From an uncultured Bacteroidales bacterium (lineage in GTDB: Bacteria > Bacteroidota > Bacteroidia > Bacteroidales > Bacteroidaceae), in contig CACXKA010000003.1 in assembly GCA_902768125.1 (NCBI GenBank), positions 248,001 to 312,000 of the forward strand: a stretch of DNA of 64,000 nt, given 5' to 3'. A model generated the notes under the pieces. The model was given only the letters and a program-made list of their open reading frames with translations, was not told the origin of the DNA and made no database searches. Below, piece after piece: positions 46,284 through 53,362 of this stretch. A program made the translations under genes and the position numbers. The first letter of the stretch is position 1; each line of letters opens with the position of its first letter.

Positions 46284-46318
46284 CCTCAAATCTCAAATCT
46301 CAAACCTCAAATCTCAAA
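46284..46318. repeat. Period-7 array before the small membrane gene
   Basis: Five exact 7-bp units, YCTCAAA with alternating C and T at the first base, lie between the DUF2975 stop and the next start on the minus strand. Confidence 0.8.
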
Positions 46319-46321
46319 CCT

Positions 46322-46996
46322 TTAAATCGTCAACTCCTGTTCCTCCTTCATCTGGCGACCGATCTTGAAGATTTGTCCCATCAGCAGCATGCCGAAGGCA
46401 GAGTAGAGCAGGGCAGAGTCAGGAAACTGCGTGATCATGTGGTTGTAATCGGCAAACTCAAATGTCTGCACATTCAGGAAGTGGTTTGTCAGCTGTGTGA
46501 CCCATCCCAGCACATACATGCCAAACACAGACCATCCGCCCCAAGCCAGTTGTGTCTCCATGCTCTTCTCGAAGATCTTTCCTTTGTTCACCGCAATGAT
46601 GAGTTTGATGAATGCAATCCAGAAGATGATCATGAACGCCCAGCTGAAATAACCGATGGCCTGAATAATCTGCATTCTGTGTCCAGCGTCCTTCGACCAT
46701 ACAACAGCCACAACTGGCATGAACCCCATCTTCTCGCCCGTCTTTTCGTTCACGATGCTGTCTGTAATCTCCAGCGGATTCTTTCGCATCATCTCCACAG
46801 GCACCATCTCATTCACCATCTTCATTCCCCAGAGTGGGTCGCGCTTCACGCCTTTCTCGTTGTCACTCTTTGCCAGTTCCCATCCAGCCTTACCGCCAGT
46901 GTACATCTGATACCCAGTTTGAACCATTGTCAGACCGATTCCAAATACGATAGCTGCTATCAGCAGACCGCAATACAAATTAAATTTCTTTTTCAT
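46322..46996 (-). CDS. DUF2975 membrane protein
   Basis: The 224-residue protein has about four membrane segments (LLIAAIVFGIGLTMVQTGYQ, FSWAFMIIFWIAFIKLIIAV, GGWSVFGMYVLGWVTQLTNHF and SALLYSAFGMLLMGQIFKIG) with the motif NKGKIFEK between them, which is the DUF2975 pattern. Such proteins are usually encoded with an XRE regulator. First gene of a minus-strand operon (DUF2975, small membrane protein, XRE, CPBP, SppA) under the promoter at 47075-47106. Biochemical role unknown. Confidence 0.85.
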   Translation of the reverse strand: MKKKFNLYCGLLIAAIVFGIGLTMVQTGYQMYTGGKAGWELAKSDNEKGVKRDPLWGMKMVNEMVPVEMMRKNPLEITDSIVNEKTGEKMGFMPVVAVVWSKDAGHRMQIIQAIGYFSWAFMIIFWIAFIKLIIAVNKGKIFEKSMETQLAWGGWSVFGMYVLGWVTQLTNHFLNVQTFEFADYNHMITQFPDSALLYSAFGMLLMGQIFKIGRQMKEEQELTI

Positions 46997-47074
46997 CTTG
47001 TTTTAGGTTTTAATTGTGAATAATTTATTGTTTGTTTTGATGTATTTATCGTTATTCGAGAAATATTTTCGGTG

Positions 47075-47106
47075 CAAAGGTAAAACATCTTTTGATAACT
47101 TCCAAA
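47075..47106 (-). promoter_or_regulatory. Promoter of the DUF2975-to-sppA operon
   Basis: On the minus strand TACCTTTG (47082-47075) and TTTG (47106-47103) are 20 bp apart. The leader to the DUF2975 start is about 75 nt. Confidence 0.75.
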
Positions 47107-47231
47107 TAAAAACGGAAAAATTTTATCGAAAAACAATAATTTTTTTATTTTTTACGTGACGAACCCCTCAAAACGCCCTAAAATAGTGACAAACTCCCTT
47201 TTCTCGTGAATTGATAAAAAGTGCTAAATTC

Positions 47232-47262
47232 TTTGCCGTTTTGTGGATTTGGTCTATCTTTG
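47232..47262 (+). promoter_or_regulatory. Promoter of the TlpA-like gene
   Basis: TTTG at 47232-47235, 19 bp and TATCTTTG at 47255-47262. The ATG is 48 nt downstream. The 310-bp spacer 46997-47310 holds this and the divergent DUF2975 promoter, and nothing else was found in it. Confidence 0.75.
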
Positions 47263-47310
47263 TAGCGAAAATCTCGTCAAGCCTATACATCTTTTATATA
47301 TAATACACCT

Positions 47311-49104
47311 ATGAAACCTTGGAACAAAACCATCATGTTGCTGATGTTCCTCTTGCTGAGTCTGGGAGCATGGGCACAGAAAACAGTCGTGTGGGATCAG
47401 CCCATCATCGGCTACACCAAGTACAACTACTTCAGCATTCAGAAAGTGGAACTGGCAAAGGACAGGACTTCGCTCTACATGTCCATCACCTTCCCCTCAG
47501 AGGCTTGGTTCCGCTTCTCGCCCGATTCCTACATCGAGGCGGACGGCAAGCGCTATGCCATCACTGGGAGCGACAGCATTGAACTGGGCAAAGAGGCATA
47601 CACTTCACCCCAAACCATGAAGAAGGAATTCGTGCTCCACTTCCAGCCGATGCCTCAGAAGACCAAGGTGTTCGACATGCTGGAAAGCACGCAGAAGAAT
47701 GACTTCACCTTCTTCTACATCCATCCGAACGACTACAAGATGCCCAAGACAGCTGTGCCTGCCGACTTCCGTGCCGACTCTCCTGGAGACGATGCGTTGC
47801 CAGAAACGGTGTTCAGCGAGGAACCTGCCGTTGTCCATTTCAAGGCGATGAACTATAAGAAGGGGATGGATGCAGAGATTCAAACATTGTATTTTGACAT
47901 CACCAATCCGAATTCCTACAACGAATATTATTTCAATTTGGATGATGAAGGCTGTGCCGATTTCCGTTGCAAGGTGTATTATCCCACGATAGTGCAGTTT
48001 TCTATGCCATCTGCAGAAGGAATCTCTTTTGCCAAGGCGATGGTTACTCCAGGCAAAGAAGTCACCATTTTGTTCGATATGTTGCGTGACGACAAGTATC
48101 CCCAATCAAAGGTTGTTGGATACAAAGGCTATATGGCCAAGTTGATGAATGGCGGGTTTGAGAAACAGATCAGGCGTTGTATGAGAAACAGACCTTATCC
48201 CTCTTTCCCCAACTCATACGAGCAGTATAAAACAGTCGATGACCTTGCCACACTCCACGATTCCCTGATGCTTGCCTTCGATAAAAGTATTGTTAAGTTA
48301 CAAGAAATTCCCGAAGTGCTGAAACGGATTTGTCAGGATTGGGAACTACAATTCTTCAGCGCGTTGGCAGAAGAGTGTCCTTCACTATTCAACACGCAGG
48401 AATTCCGCGACTATGTCTATCGCACCCGTCCCAGATGTTTCTATGGAGACTATCTAAAGAATGATTTCGGTCTCAAAGTTTTTGCACCGCTTTTTGTCAA
48501 CACAAAGGAACAAGGGCTTGCTCCTGATAGGATACGCTTCATCCATTCGATGTCAGAACTGAACAGCGGCGTTTTCAATCCCAAGCCGCAACTCTATGAC
48601 CCCCTCCTCTCACGGCTCTATGACCAGAAACGCCAGGAACTGTCAGTCAAAATCAGCCAACAGAAAGAAGGGCTGGCAACCAACGTTCACTATCTGGAGT
48701 TGGCAGATGTGGCACCCGAGAACACGCTTCAATTCCTGCTCGACCGCTACAAAGGCAACGTCGTGATGATAGACCTCTGGGCAACATGGTGCGGACCTTG
48801 TCAGTTGGGACATCGGGAAATGGCACCCGTGAAGGAAGAACTGAAAGACAAGAACATCGTCTATCTCAACCTCACCTCTTCCACCTCTCCATTCGAAGAC
48901 TGGAAACGCATGGTCAAGGACATCCCAGGCGAACACTACTATGTCTCCAACGCCCAATTCGATGCCCTCCACGACCTCTACAAATCAGAGGGTGGAGTAC
49001 CCGCCTACGCCATCTACAACCCCAAAGGCGAGCTTGTCCTACAGCAACTCGGCTTCTCCTCCGTCGAACCCCTCAAGGCAGGACTGCTAAAAGCGTTGGA
49101 GTAG
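47311..49104 (+). CDS. Exported TlpA-like thioredoxin-fold protein
   Basis: The 597-residue protein has a signal peptide (TIMLLMFLLLSLGAWAQ), a long N-terminal region of about 430 residues with no recognised family (beta-rich, then helical), and a C-terminal thioredoxin-like domain with active site WCGPC at about residues 493-497 (Cys494/Cys497) in IDLWATWCGPCQLGHREM. It probably reduces or isomerises disulfides, or senses redox, in the periplasm. Proteins with this layout are common in Bacteroidetes and the large N-terminal half may be the real substrate-binding part. It has its own promoter and is alone. Confidence 0.85.
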   Translation: MKPWNKTIMLLMFLLLSLGAWAQKTVVWDQPIIGYTKYNYFSIQKVELAKDRTSLYMSITFPSEAWFRFSPDSYIEADGKRYAITGSDSIELGKEAYTSPQTMKKEFVLHFQPMPQKTKVFDMLESTQKNDFTFFYIHPNDYKMPKTAVPADFRADSPGDDALPETVFSEEPAVVHFKAMNYKKGMDAEIQTLYFDITNPNSYNEYYFNLDDEGCADFRCKVYYPTIVQFSMPSAEGISFAKAMVTPGKEVTILFDMLRDDKYPQSKVVGYKGYMAKLMNGGFEKQIRRCMRNRPYPSFPNSYEQYKTVDDLATLHDSLMLAFDKSIVKLQEIPEVLKRICQDWELQFFSALAEECPSLFNTQEFRDYVYRTRPRCFYGDYLKNDFGLKVFAPLFVNTKEQGLAPDRIRFIHSMSELNSGVFNPKPQLYDPLLSRLYDQKRQELSVKISQQKEGLATNVHYLELADVAPENTLQFLLDRYKGNVVMIDLWATWCGPCQLGHREMAPVKEELKDKNIVYLNLTSSTSPFEDWKRMVKDIPGEHYYVSNAQFDALHDLYKSEGGVPAYAIYNPKGELVLQQLGFSSVEPLKAGLLKALE

Positions 49105-49178
49105 GGATCCCCTCGTGAGGAAGGACAAAAAGCAAAAAACACACTTAAGGAACATGAAAGGAGCACGAGGGAAAAAAG

Positions 49179-49244
49179 AGTGCGCACAGGACGTACTGCA
49201 AGTGCGCCCTAGACGCACCAAGAGTGCGCTCTCGACGTACTAAA
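49179..49244. repeat. Three exact-period 22-bp tandem units
   Basis: Units start at 49179, 49201 and 49223 with AGTGCGC at positions 1-7 and GACGYAC at about 12-18. No spacers and no coding frame. The period equals that of the array at 13083-13170, but the sequence differs apart from the GACGT core. Confidence 0.8.
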
Positions 49245-49260
49245 ACTTTCTTCGTGTTCT

Positions 49261-49292
49261 TTTGGTGATTTTCTCGTTTATTTGTAATTTTG
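49261..49292 (+). promoter_or_regulatory. Promoter of the 49312 gene
   Basis: TTTG at 49261-49264, 20 bp and TAATTTTG at 49285-49292, 20 nt before the ATG. Confidence 0.7.
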
Positions 49293-49311
49293 CAGTCAGT
49301 TCATAAAATAA

Positions 49312-49764
49312 ATGATTGCAAATATGACAGAACAAGAGATATTCAAGGAAAAAGCCAATGACGGCTACACCGTTTGCTTTGTGAAAGATTGTCCCTTGAA
49401 GGAGCAATGCCTGCACTTTCTGGTGGGGCAACTGGTGCCTGCAACCAAGAGCACCTATCGTTGCGTCAATCCGCACTATCAAGATGTGGCTACGGAAAGT
49501 TGTTCACTATTCCGTGACCGAAAGAAGGTGAAATTTGCGAAGGGTATGAAGCATATCTTTAATGCTGATATGCCTCGCAAAGTGGAACCATTCGTGCGCC
49601 TAAAAATCATGAGCAAGCATTGCCGCACTTATTATTATGAGTATCGTCGTGGAGAACGTCTCATACCTCCTGCCGTTCAGGAAGAAATACGTGGTTTCTT
49701 CCGCGAGGCTGGCTGGAACGAAGAGGTTCACTTTGACAGCTATGTGGATGAATATGAGTGGTGA
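49312..49764 (+). CDS. Small cytosolic protein, DUF6078-like
   Basis: The 150-residue protein has an N-terminal cysteine set (CFVKDCPLKEQCLHF and YRCVNPHY ... ESCSLFRD), which might bind a metal, and a basic C-terminal half (RLKIMSKHCRTYYYEYRRGERLIPP, then FREAGW). It resembles DUF6078 proteins of Bacteroidales; the role is unknown. Starts at 49312 and 49324 are both possible. It is alone, between a promoter and a terminator shared with the convergent transporter gene. Confidence 0.75.
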   Translation: MIANMTEQEIFKEKANDGYTVCFVKDCPLKEQCLHFLVGQLVPATKSTYRCVNPHYQDVATESCSLFRDRKKVKFAKGMKHIFNADMPRKVEPFVRLKIMSKHCRTYYYEYRRGERLIPPAVQEEIRGFFREAGWNEEVHFDSYVDEYEW

Positions 49765-49775
49765 CACTCAAATGA

Positions 49776-49816
49776 AAAAGTCGGGCAGGACACGTGGTGT
49801 GTGCTGCCCGACTTTT
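49776..49816. terminator. Bidirectional terminator
   Basis: AAAAGTCGGGCAG and CTGCCCGACTTTT form a perfect stem with A and T runs on either side, serving the 49312 gene and the convergent transporter gene. Confidence 0.85.
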
Positions 49817-49835
49817 GTATGGATGAGGGTAGGGG

Positions 49836-51287
49836 TTATTTCGTGATGGGCTTGTACTTGGGCACGAGGGTCTTCATGATGAGCCAGCCAATGAGGTAGG
49901 CAACGGCACAGTAGCAGAAGACGATCATGTAGCCTGCGGGTTTGCCTGTGGCTCCGAAGAACTGGAAGGCGTCGCCGAGTTCGTCGGCATAGGTGAAGAG
50001 CATACCAGAACCCTTGTTGATGGCGAAGGAACAGAGTCCGCCAAACATGGTGCCGATGCCTGTGATGGTGGCAATGGCACTCTTGGGGAACATATCGCCA
50101 ATGGTGGAGTAGAGGTTGGCTGACCATGCCTGATGTCCTGCACCGGCGAGACCAATGATGACGCAGGGCCACCAAGGGGAGATGTGTGCCAAAGGTTGTG
50201 CGAACATGGCGAAGATGGGCAGGAAGGCGAAGATGAGCATGGCGCGCATACGACCTGCATAGGGGTTCATGCCCATTTTCTCGACGAAGAGTTTGGGCAG
50301 GTAGCCACCATAGATGGAGAGTAGGGTGACGATGAGGTAGAGCACGAAGATGAGTGCCTGTCCCATGCCTGAGGAGGATGGATAGCCGAGTTCGGAGAAG
50401 TAGGCGGGTGCCCAGAAGAGGAAGAACCACCAAACGCCGTCGGTCATGAGCTTGCCGACGATGAATGCCCAGGTCTGACGATACTTGAAGCAGTCGAGGA
50501 AGGAGAGCTTGATTTCGTCTTCTTCGTTGGTGTCGGCGGTTTTCTCTTCGACGACTTCACCCTTGTCGGACTCGATGTATGCCAACTCTGACTTGTTGAC
50601 GAACTTGCTGTCGGCTGGTGCGGAGTACATGAAGAGCCATGCACCTGCCCACACGAAGCCGATGGCACCGATGATGATGAATGCCCATTCCCAGCCCATG
50701 TGCTCGGCAAGAACAGGGATGGTGAGGGGAGCGGCAAGGGCTCCTACGGACGCACCTGCATTGAAGATGGAGGTGGCGTAGGCACGGTCTTTCTTGGGGA
50801 AGTACTCGGCGGTCACCTTGATGGCTGCTGGGAAGTTGCCTGACTCACCTGTCGCCAAGATGATGCGGCAAGCGAGGAAGAGCCACACGCTGGTGGTGGA
50901 GATGACGAGGGCAAGGTCGGTGCCTTTCTCCACGGCACGGAGGGCTTCGATGTCGGCAATGCCTGTCATCTGCATGGTTGCCCATCCGCAGGCTGCATGG
51001 AGACATGCACCGAGCGACCAGATGACGATTGCCCAGATGTAGCCTTTCTTCGTGCCCATCCAGTCGATGAACTTGCCTGCAAAGAGGGAGATGAAGGCAT
51101 AGAAGATGGAGAACGTGGCGGTGATGTTGCCGTAGTCGTTGTCGTTCCAATGGAAATCGAGGGCGATGAAGTCTTTCCATGTGAGTGAGAGCACCTGACG
51201 GTCCATGTAGTTGACCGTGGTGGCAAGGAAGAGCATCGCACAGATGACCCAACGGTAGTTGGTCATTTTGTTGGTGTTTGTACTCAT
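49836..51287 (-). CDS. MFS hexuronate transporter (ExuT-like, ACS family)
   Basis: The 483-residue protein has 12 predicted membrane segments and the anion:cation symporter signature: NYMDRQVLSLTWKDF in helix 1, ATGESGNFPAAIKVTAEYFPKKDRA in helix 4-5 and DGVWWFFLFWAPAYFSE. It probably imports galacturonate or glucuronate with protons, linking to tagaturonate reductase at 7946. The start may be M1 or M8. The charged loop VVEEKTADTNEEDEIK between helices 6 and 7 is typical. It lies behind folB and the NrdJ-like gene on the same strand, 69 nt after folB. Confidence 0.88.
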   Translation of the reverse strand: MSTNTNKMTNYRWVICAMLFLATTVNYMDRQVLSLTWKDFIALDFHWNDNDYGNITATFSIFYAFISLFAGKFIDWMGTKKGYIWAIVIWSLGACLHAACGWATMQMTGIADIEALRAVEKGTDLALVISTTSVWLFLACRIILATGESGNFPAAIKVTAEYFPKKDRAYATSIFNAGASVGALAAPLTIPVLAEHMGWEWAFIIIGAIGFVWAGAWLFMYSAPADSKFVNKSELAYIESDKGEVVEEKTADTNEEDEIKLSFLDCFKYRQTWAFIVGKLMTDGVWWFFLFWAPAYFSELGYPSSSGMGQALIFVLYLIVTLLSIYGGYLPKLFVEKMGMNPYAGRMRAMLIFAFLPIFAMFAQPLAHISPWWPCVIIGLAGAGHQAWSANLYSTIGDMFPKSAIATITGIGTMFGGLCSFAINKGSGMLFTYADELGDAFQFFGATGKPAGYMIVFCYCAVAYLIGWLIMKTLVPKYKPITK

Positions 51288-51323
51288 TGTTTTTGGTTAT
51301 TTATATGATTATTATTCTATTCT

Positions 51324-51368
51324 TAAACTGTAAACTGTAAACGGTAAACAGCCCCTTTAACCTTTAAC
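51324..51368. repeat. Period-7 arrays before the hexuronate transporter
   Basis: TAAACTG, TAAACTG, TAAACGG, TAAACAG (51324-51351), then CTTTAAC twice (51355-51368), the second set identical to the unit before the CPBP gene. It covers the folB stop codon. Confidence 0.75.
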
Positions 51369-51716
51369 CGTCACTTCAACACCTGCTCCCAAGCAGTCGG
51401 CTCCCATTGGAGGGTTTTCTTTCATGAGGCGGATACGGACGGATTTGGCTTTGGGGTATTCGTGAAGGATGGCATTGGCGATGCGTCCTGCTGCATGCTC
51501 GACCAGGAAGGAGGGGGTTGCCATTTCGCGCTTGATGGTCTCGTAGATGTCGGCATAGCTGATAGTGCCATCCACGAAGTCGTGTTCGATGGCTTCTTTC
51601 ATGTCGGCTTCCACTTCGCAGTCGATGGTGAAGTAGGCACCCACTTGCCGTTCTTGCTCCATCACGCCGTGATAGGCATAGAGGCGCAGTCCGCTGATGA
51701 TGATTTTATTCTCCAT
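51357..51716 (-). CDS. folB: Dihydroneopterin aldolase
   Basis: The 119-residue protein converts dihydroneopterin to 6-hydroxymethyldihydropterin and glycolaldehyde in folate synthesis. Typical features: IISGLRLYAYHGVMEQERQVG with Glu22-like residue near the N-terminus and a C-terminal SVRIRLMKENPP (catalytic Lys in MKENPP). Length matches the family. ATG 51716 was chosen, because a longer in-frame start (51758) would lie deep inside the upstream gene. It overlaps that gene by 11 nt. Confidence 0.9.
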   Translation of the reverse strand: MENKIIISGLRLYAYHGVMEQERQVGAYFTIDCEVEADMKEAIEHDFVDGTISYADIYETIKREMATPSFLVEHAAGRIANAILHEYPKAKSVRIRLMKENPPMGADCLGAGVEVTVKG

Positions 51717-52374
51717 TCCGAAGGTCGTCTTTGAAGTCGTCGCCGAAGTCTTCCTCACCTGTGGTGTACTTCTTCAGGGCTCGCGCCACACCATTTGCCC
51801 AGGTGTTGATGTTCTCGTTTTCAAGTTGCAGGGAACCCACCAGTTTGATGACGTTATCCAATGGCATCCTGTATCGGAGAATGCCGCTGATGAGCTTGGC
51901 GTAGTTCCAGTATTCCTTGTTGAATCGCTCGGACAAACCTTCGATGGTGGTCTTGTAGCCACGACGATTGACGAAGGTAAAGTCGTAACGCTTGTTGCCG
52001 TTCTCATCCATATGCTTGATGATGTGTCCCTTGGTGACGGTCTTGGGCAGGGCGATGCCGTCTTCGTCGTCGAGCACGCCCGTGAAGATTTCGTAGGGAT
52101 AGCCATCGAGGAGTCCCACGAATGCCACCCAACGCTCTTTCTTGTTCTGGAATTTCACCACGTCGCATTCGAGGCTGATGGGGCGCTTCTCCGTGATCTC
52201 GAACTGAGGACGGTAGGAGTAGATTTCGTTGTCAAGTATCGACATCAGTTCCGCACGTTCCTTGTTCATTCCGACCTCGGGGTCGTAGGGCTTCAATGCC
52301 TTCTTCAACTTCTTGTCGCCAAACTCTGCAATGGTGTTCAGAATGGTGGCTGATAAAGTCTGTACTGGTGACAT
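51706..52374 (-). CDS. Stand-alone C-terminal-domain homologue of class II ribonucleotide reductase
   Basis: The 222-residue protein matches the C-terminal region of Bacteroidetes adenosylcobalamin-dependent ribonucleotide reductases (NrdJ): KRPISLECDVVKFQNKKERWVAFVGLLDG, YEIFTGVLDDEDGIALPK, RGYKTTIEGLSERFNKEYWNYAKLISGILRY and NTWANGVARALKKY. The catalytic core and its cysteines are not encoded here, and the usual C-terminal CxxC/zinc-ribbon is absent. It may be the minor subunit of a split enzyme, a regulator, or a remnant. ATG 52374 was chosen because of the promoter just upstream; the frame goes on to 52476. folB follows. Confidence 0.8.
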   Translation of the reverse strand: MSPVQTLSATILNTIAEFGDKKLKKALKPYDPEVGMNKERAELMSILDNEIYSYRPQFEITEKRPISLECDVVKFQNKKERWVAFVGLLDGYPYEIFTGVLDDEDGIALPKTVTKGHIIKHMDENGNKRYDFTFVNRRGYKTTIEGLSERFNKEYWNYAKLISGILRYRMPLDNVIKLVGSLQLENENINTWANGVARALKKYTTGEEDFGDDFKDDLRNGE

Positions 52375-52411
52375 GTTAGGTCTATTTATTGCAAAAATTG
52401 TTAAGTAAAGG

Positions 52412-52442
52412 CAAAAATACGGCGATTTTGCGACATGACAAA
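52412..52442 (-). promoter_or_regulatory. Promoter of the NrdJ-like/folB/transporter genes
   Basis: On the minus strand TATTTTTG (52419-52412) and TTTG (52442-52439) are 19 bp apart. This excludes the longer upstream start. Confidence 0.6.
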
Positions 52443-52463
52443 ATAAATGTGGCAGGAAATGCG

Positions 52464-52471
52464 TATCTTTG
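52464..52471 (+). promoter_or_regulatory. -7 element of the nitroreductase promoter
   Basis: TATCTTTG, 38 nt before the ATG. The -33 is not clear. Confidence 0.5.
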
Positions 52472-52478
52472 CACAATT

Positions 52479-52500
52479 GTAAATCGCAAATCGTTAAATT
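52479..52500. repeat. Period-7 array before the nitroreductase gene
   Basis: GTAAATC, GCAAATC and GTTAAAT in 7-bp register, ending about 10 nt before the ATG at 52510. Confidence 0.5.
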
Positions 52501-52509
52501 GACATTCTT

Positions 52510-53250
52510 ATGGAATCATTTATCAATAGACGCACCATCCGCAAGTACAAGCAGGAGAACATCCCAGCAGAGAAGATTGAAGCACTCTTGTTTCAGGCTT
52601 CGAGGGCTGCCACGATGGGCAACATGCAGCTGTATAGCGTGGTGGTGACTCGTTCGGAAGAGATGAAGGAGAAGCTCTCACCCCTGCATTTCGGACAGCC
52701 GATGGTGAAGGGCGCGCCTATGGTGCTCACGTTCTGTGCCGACTTCAACCGCTTCACGAAATGGTGTGAACAACGCCATGCGGATGCGGGTTATGACAAT
52801 GTGCTTTCGTTCCTCAATGCCGTGAGCGACACCTTGTTGTATGTGCAGGCATTCTGCACCCTGGCTGAGGAGGCTGGCTATGGCACTTGCTATCTGGGCA
52901 CGACGCTCTACAATCCGCAGGGCATCATTGACGTGCTGAAACTGCCGAAACTCACATTCCCCGTGGCGACCATCACGGTGGGCGTGCCTGATGAGTGTCC
53001 TGAACAGCCCGATCGCTTGCCACATCTGGCATACATCCACGAGGAAACGTACAAGGACTACACGCCCAACCAGCTGGACATCATCTATTTCTTCAAGGAA
53101 AATCTGGAGGAGAACCAGAAGTTTGTGGAAATCAACAAGAAGGAGAACTTGGCGCAAGTGTTCACGGATTGCCGCTACACCCGCAAGGACAACGAAGCTA
53201 TGTCGGCAGGACTGTTGGAAACGCTGAAGAAGCAAGGTTTTCTTTCCTGA
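52510..53250 (+). CDS. Nitroreductase-family FMN oxidoreductase (NfsA-like)
   Basis: The 246-residue protein has the nitroreductase start SFINRRTIRKYKQENIP, then FQASRAATMGNMQLYSVVV, and the C-terminal LPHLAYIHEETYKDY typical of the NfsA/FRP group. It reduces nitroaromatics, quinones or flavin with NADPH; the physiological substrate is unknown. It is monocistronic, with a promoter in the spacer shared with the NrdJ-like gene, and a bidirectional terminator after it. Confidence 0.88.
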   Translation: MESFINRRTIRKYKQENIPAEKIEALLFQASRAATMGNMQLYSVVVTRSEEMKEKLSPLHFGQPMVKGAPMVLTFCADFNRFTKWCEQRHADAGYDNVLSFLNAVSDTLLYVQAFCTLAEEAGYGTCYLGTTLYNPQGIIDVLKLPKLTFPVATITVGVPDECPEQPDRLPHLAYIHEETYKDYTPNQLDIIYFFKENLEENQKFVEINKKENLAQVFTDCRYTRKDNEAMSAGLLETLKKQGFLS

Positions 53251-53276
53251 TTGCCAACTTTCAGGTAACAGACAAA

Positions 53277-53307
53277 AAAGAGGGGTCTCATCACGAGGTC
53301 CCTCTTT
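53277..53307. terminator. Bidirectional terminator between nitroreductase and dnaA
   Basis: AAAGAGGG and CCCTCTTT pair around an inner CTC/GAG stem, with flanking A and T runs. Confidence 0.75.
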
Positions 53308-53362
53308 CCATTAAACATAAGTTATCTATAGGAATTGGTTAGTATGGATTCTGTTTTATTTA

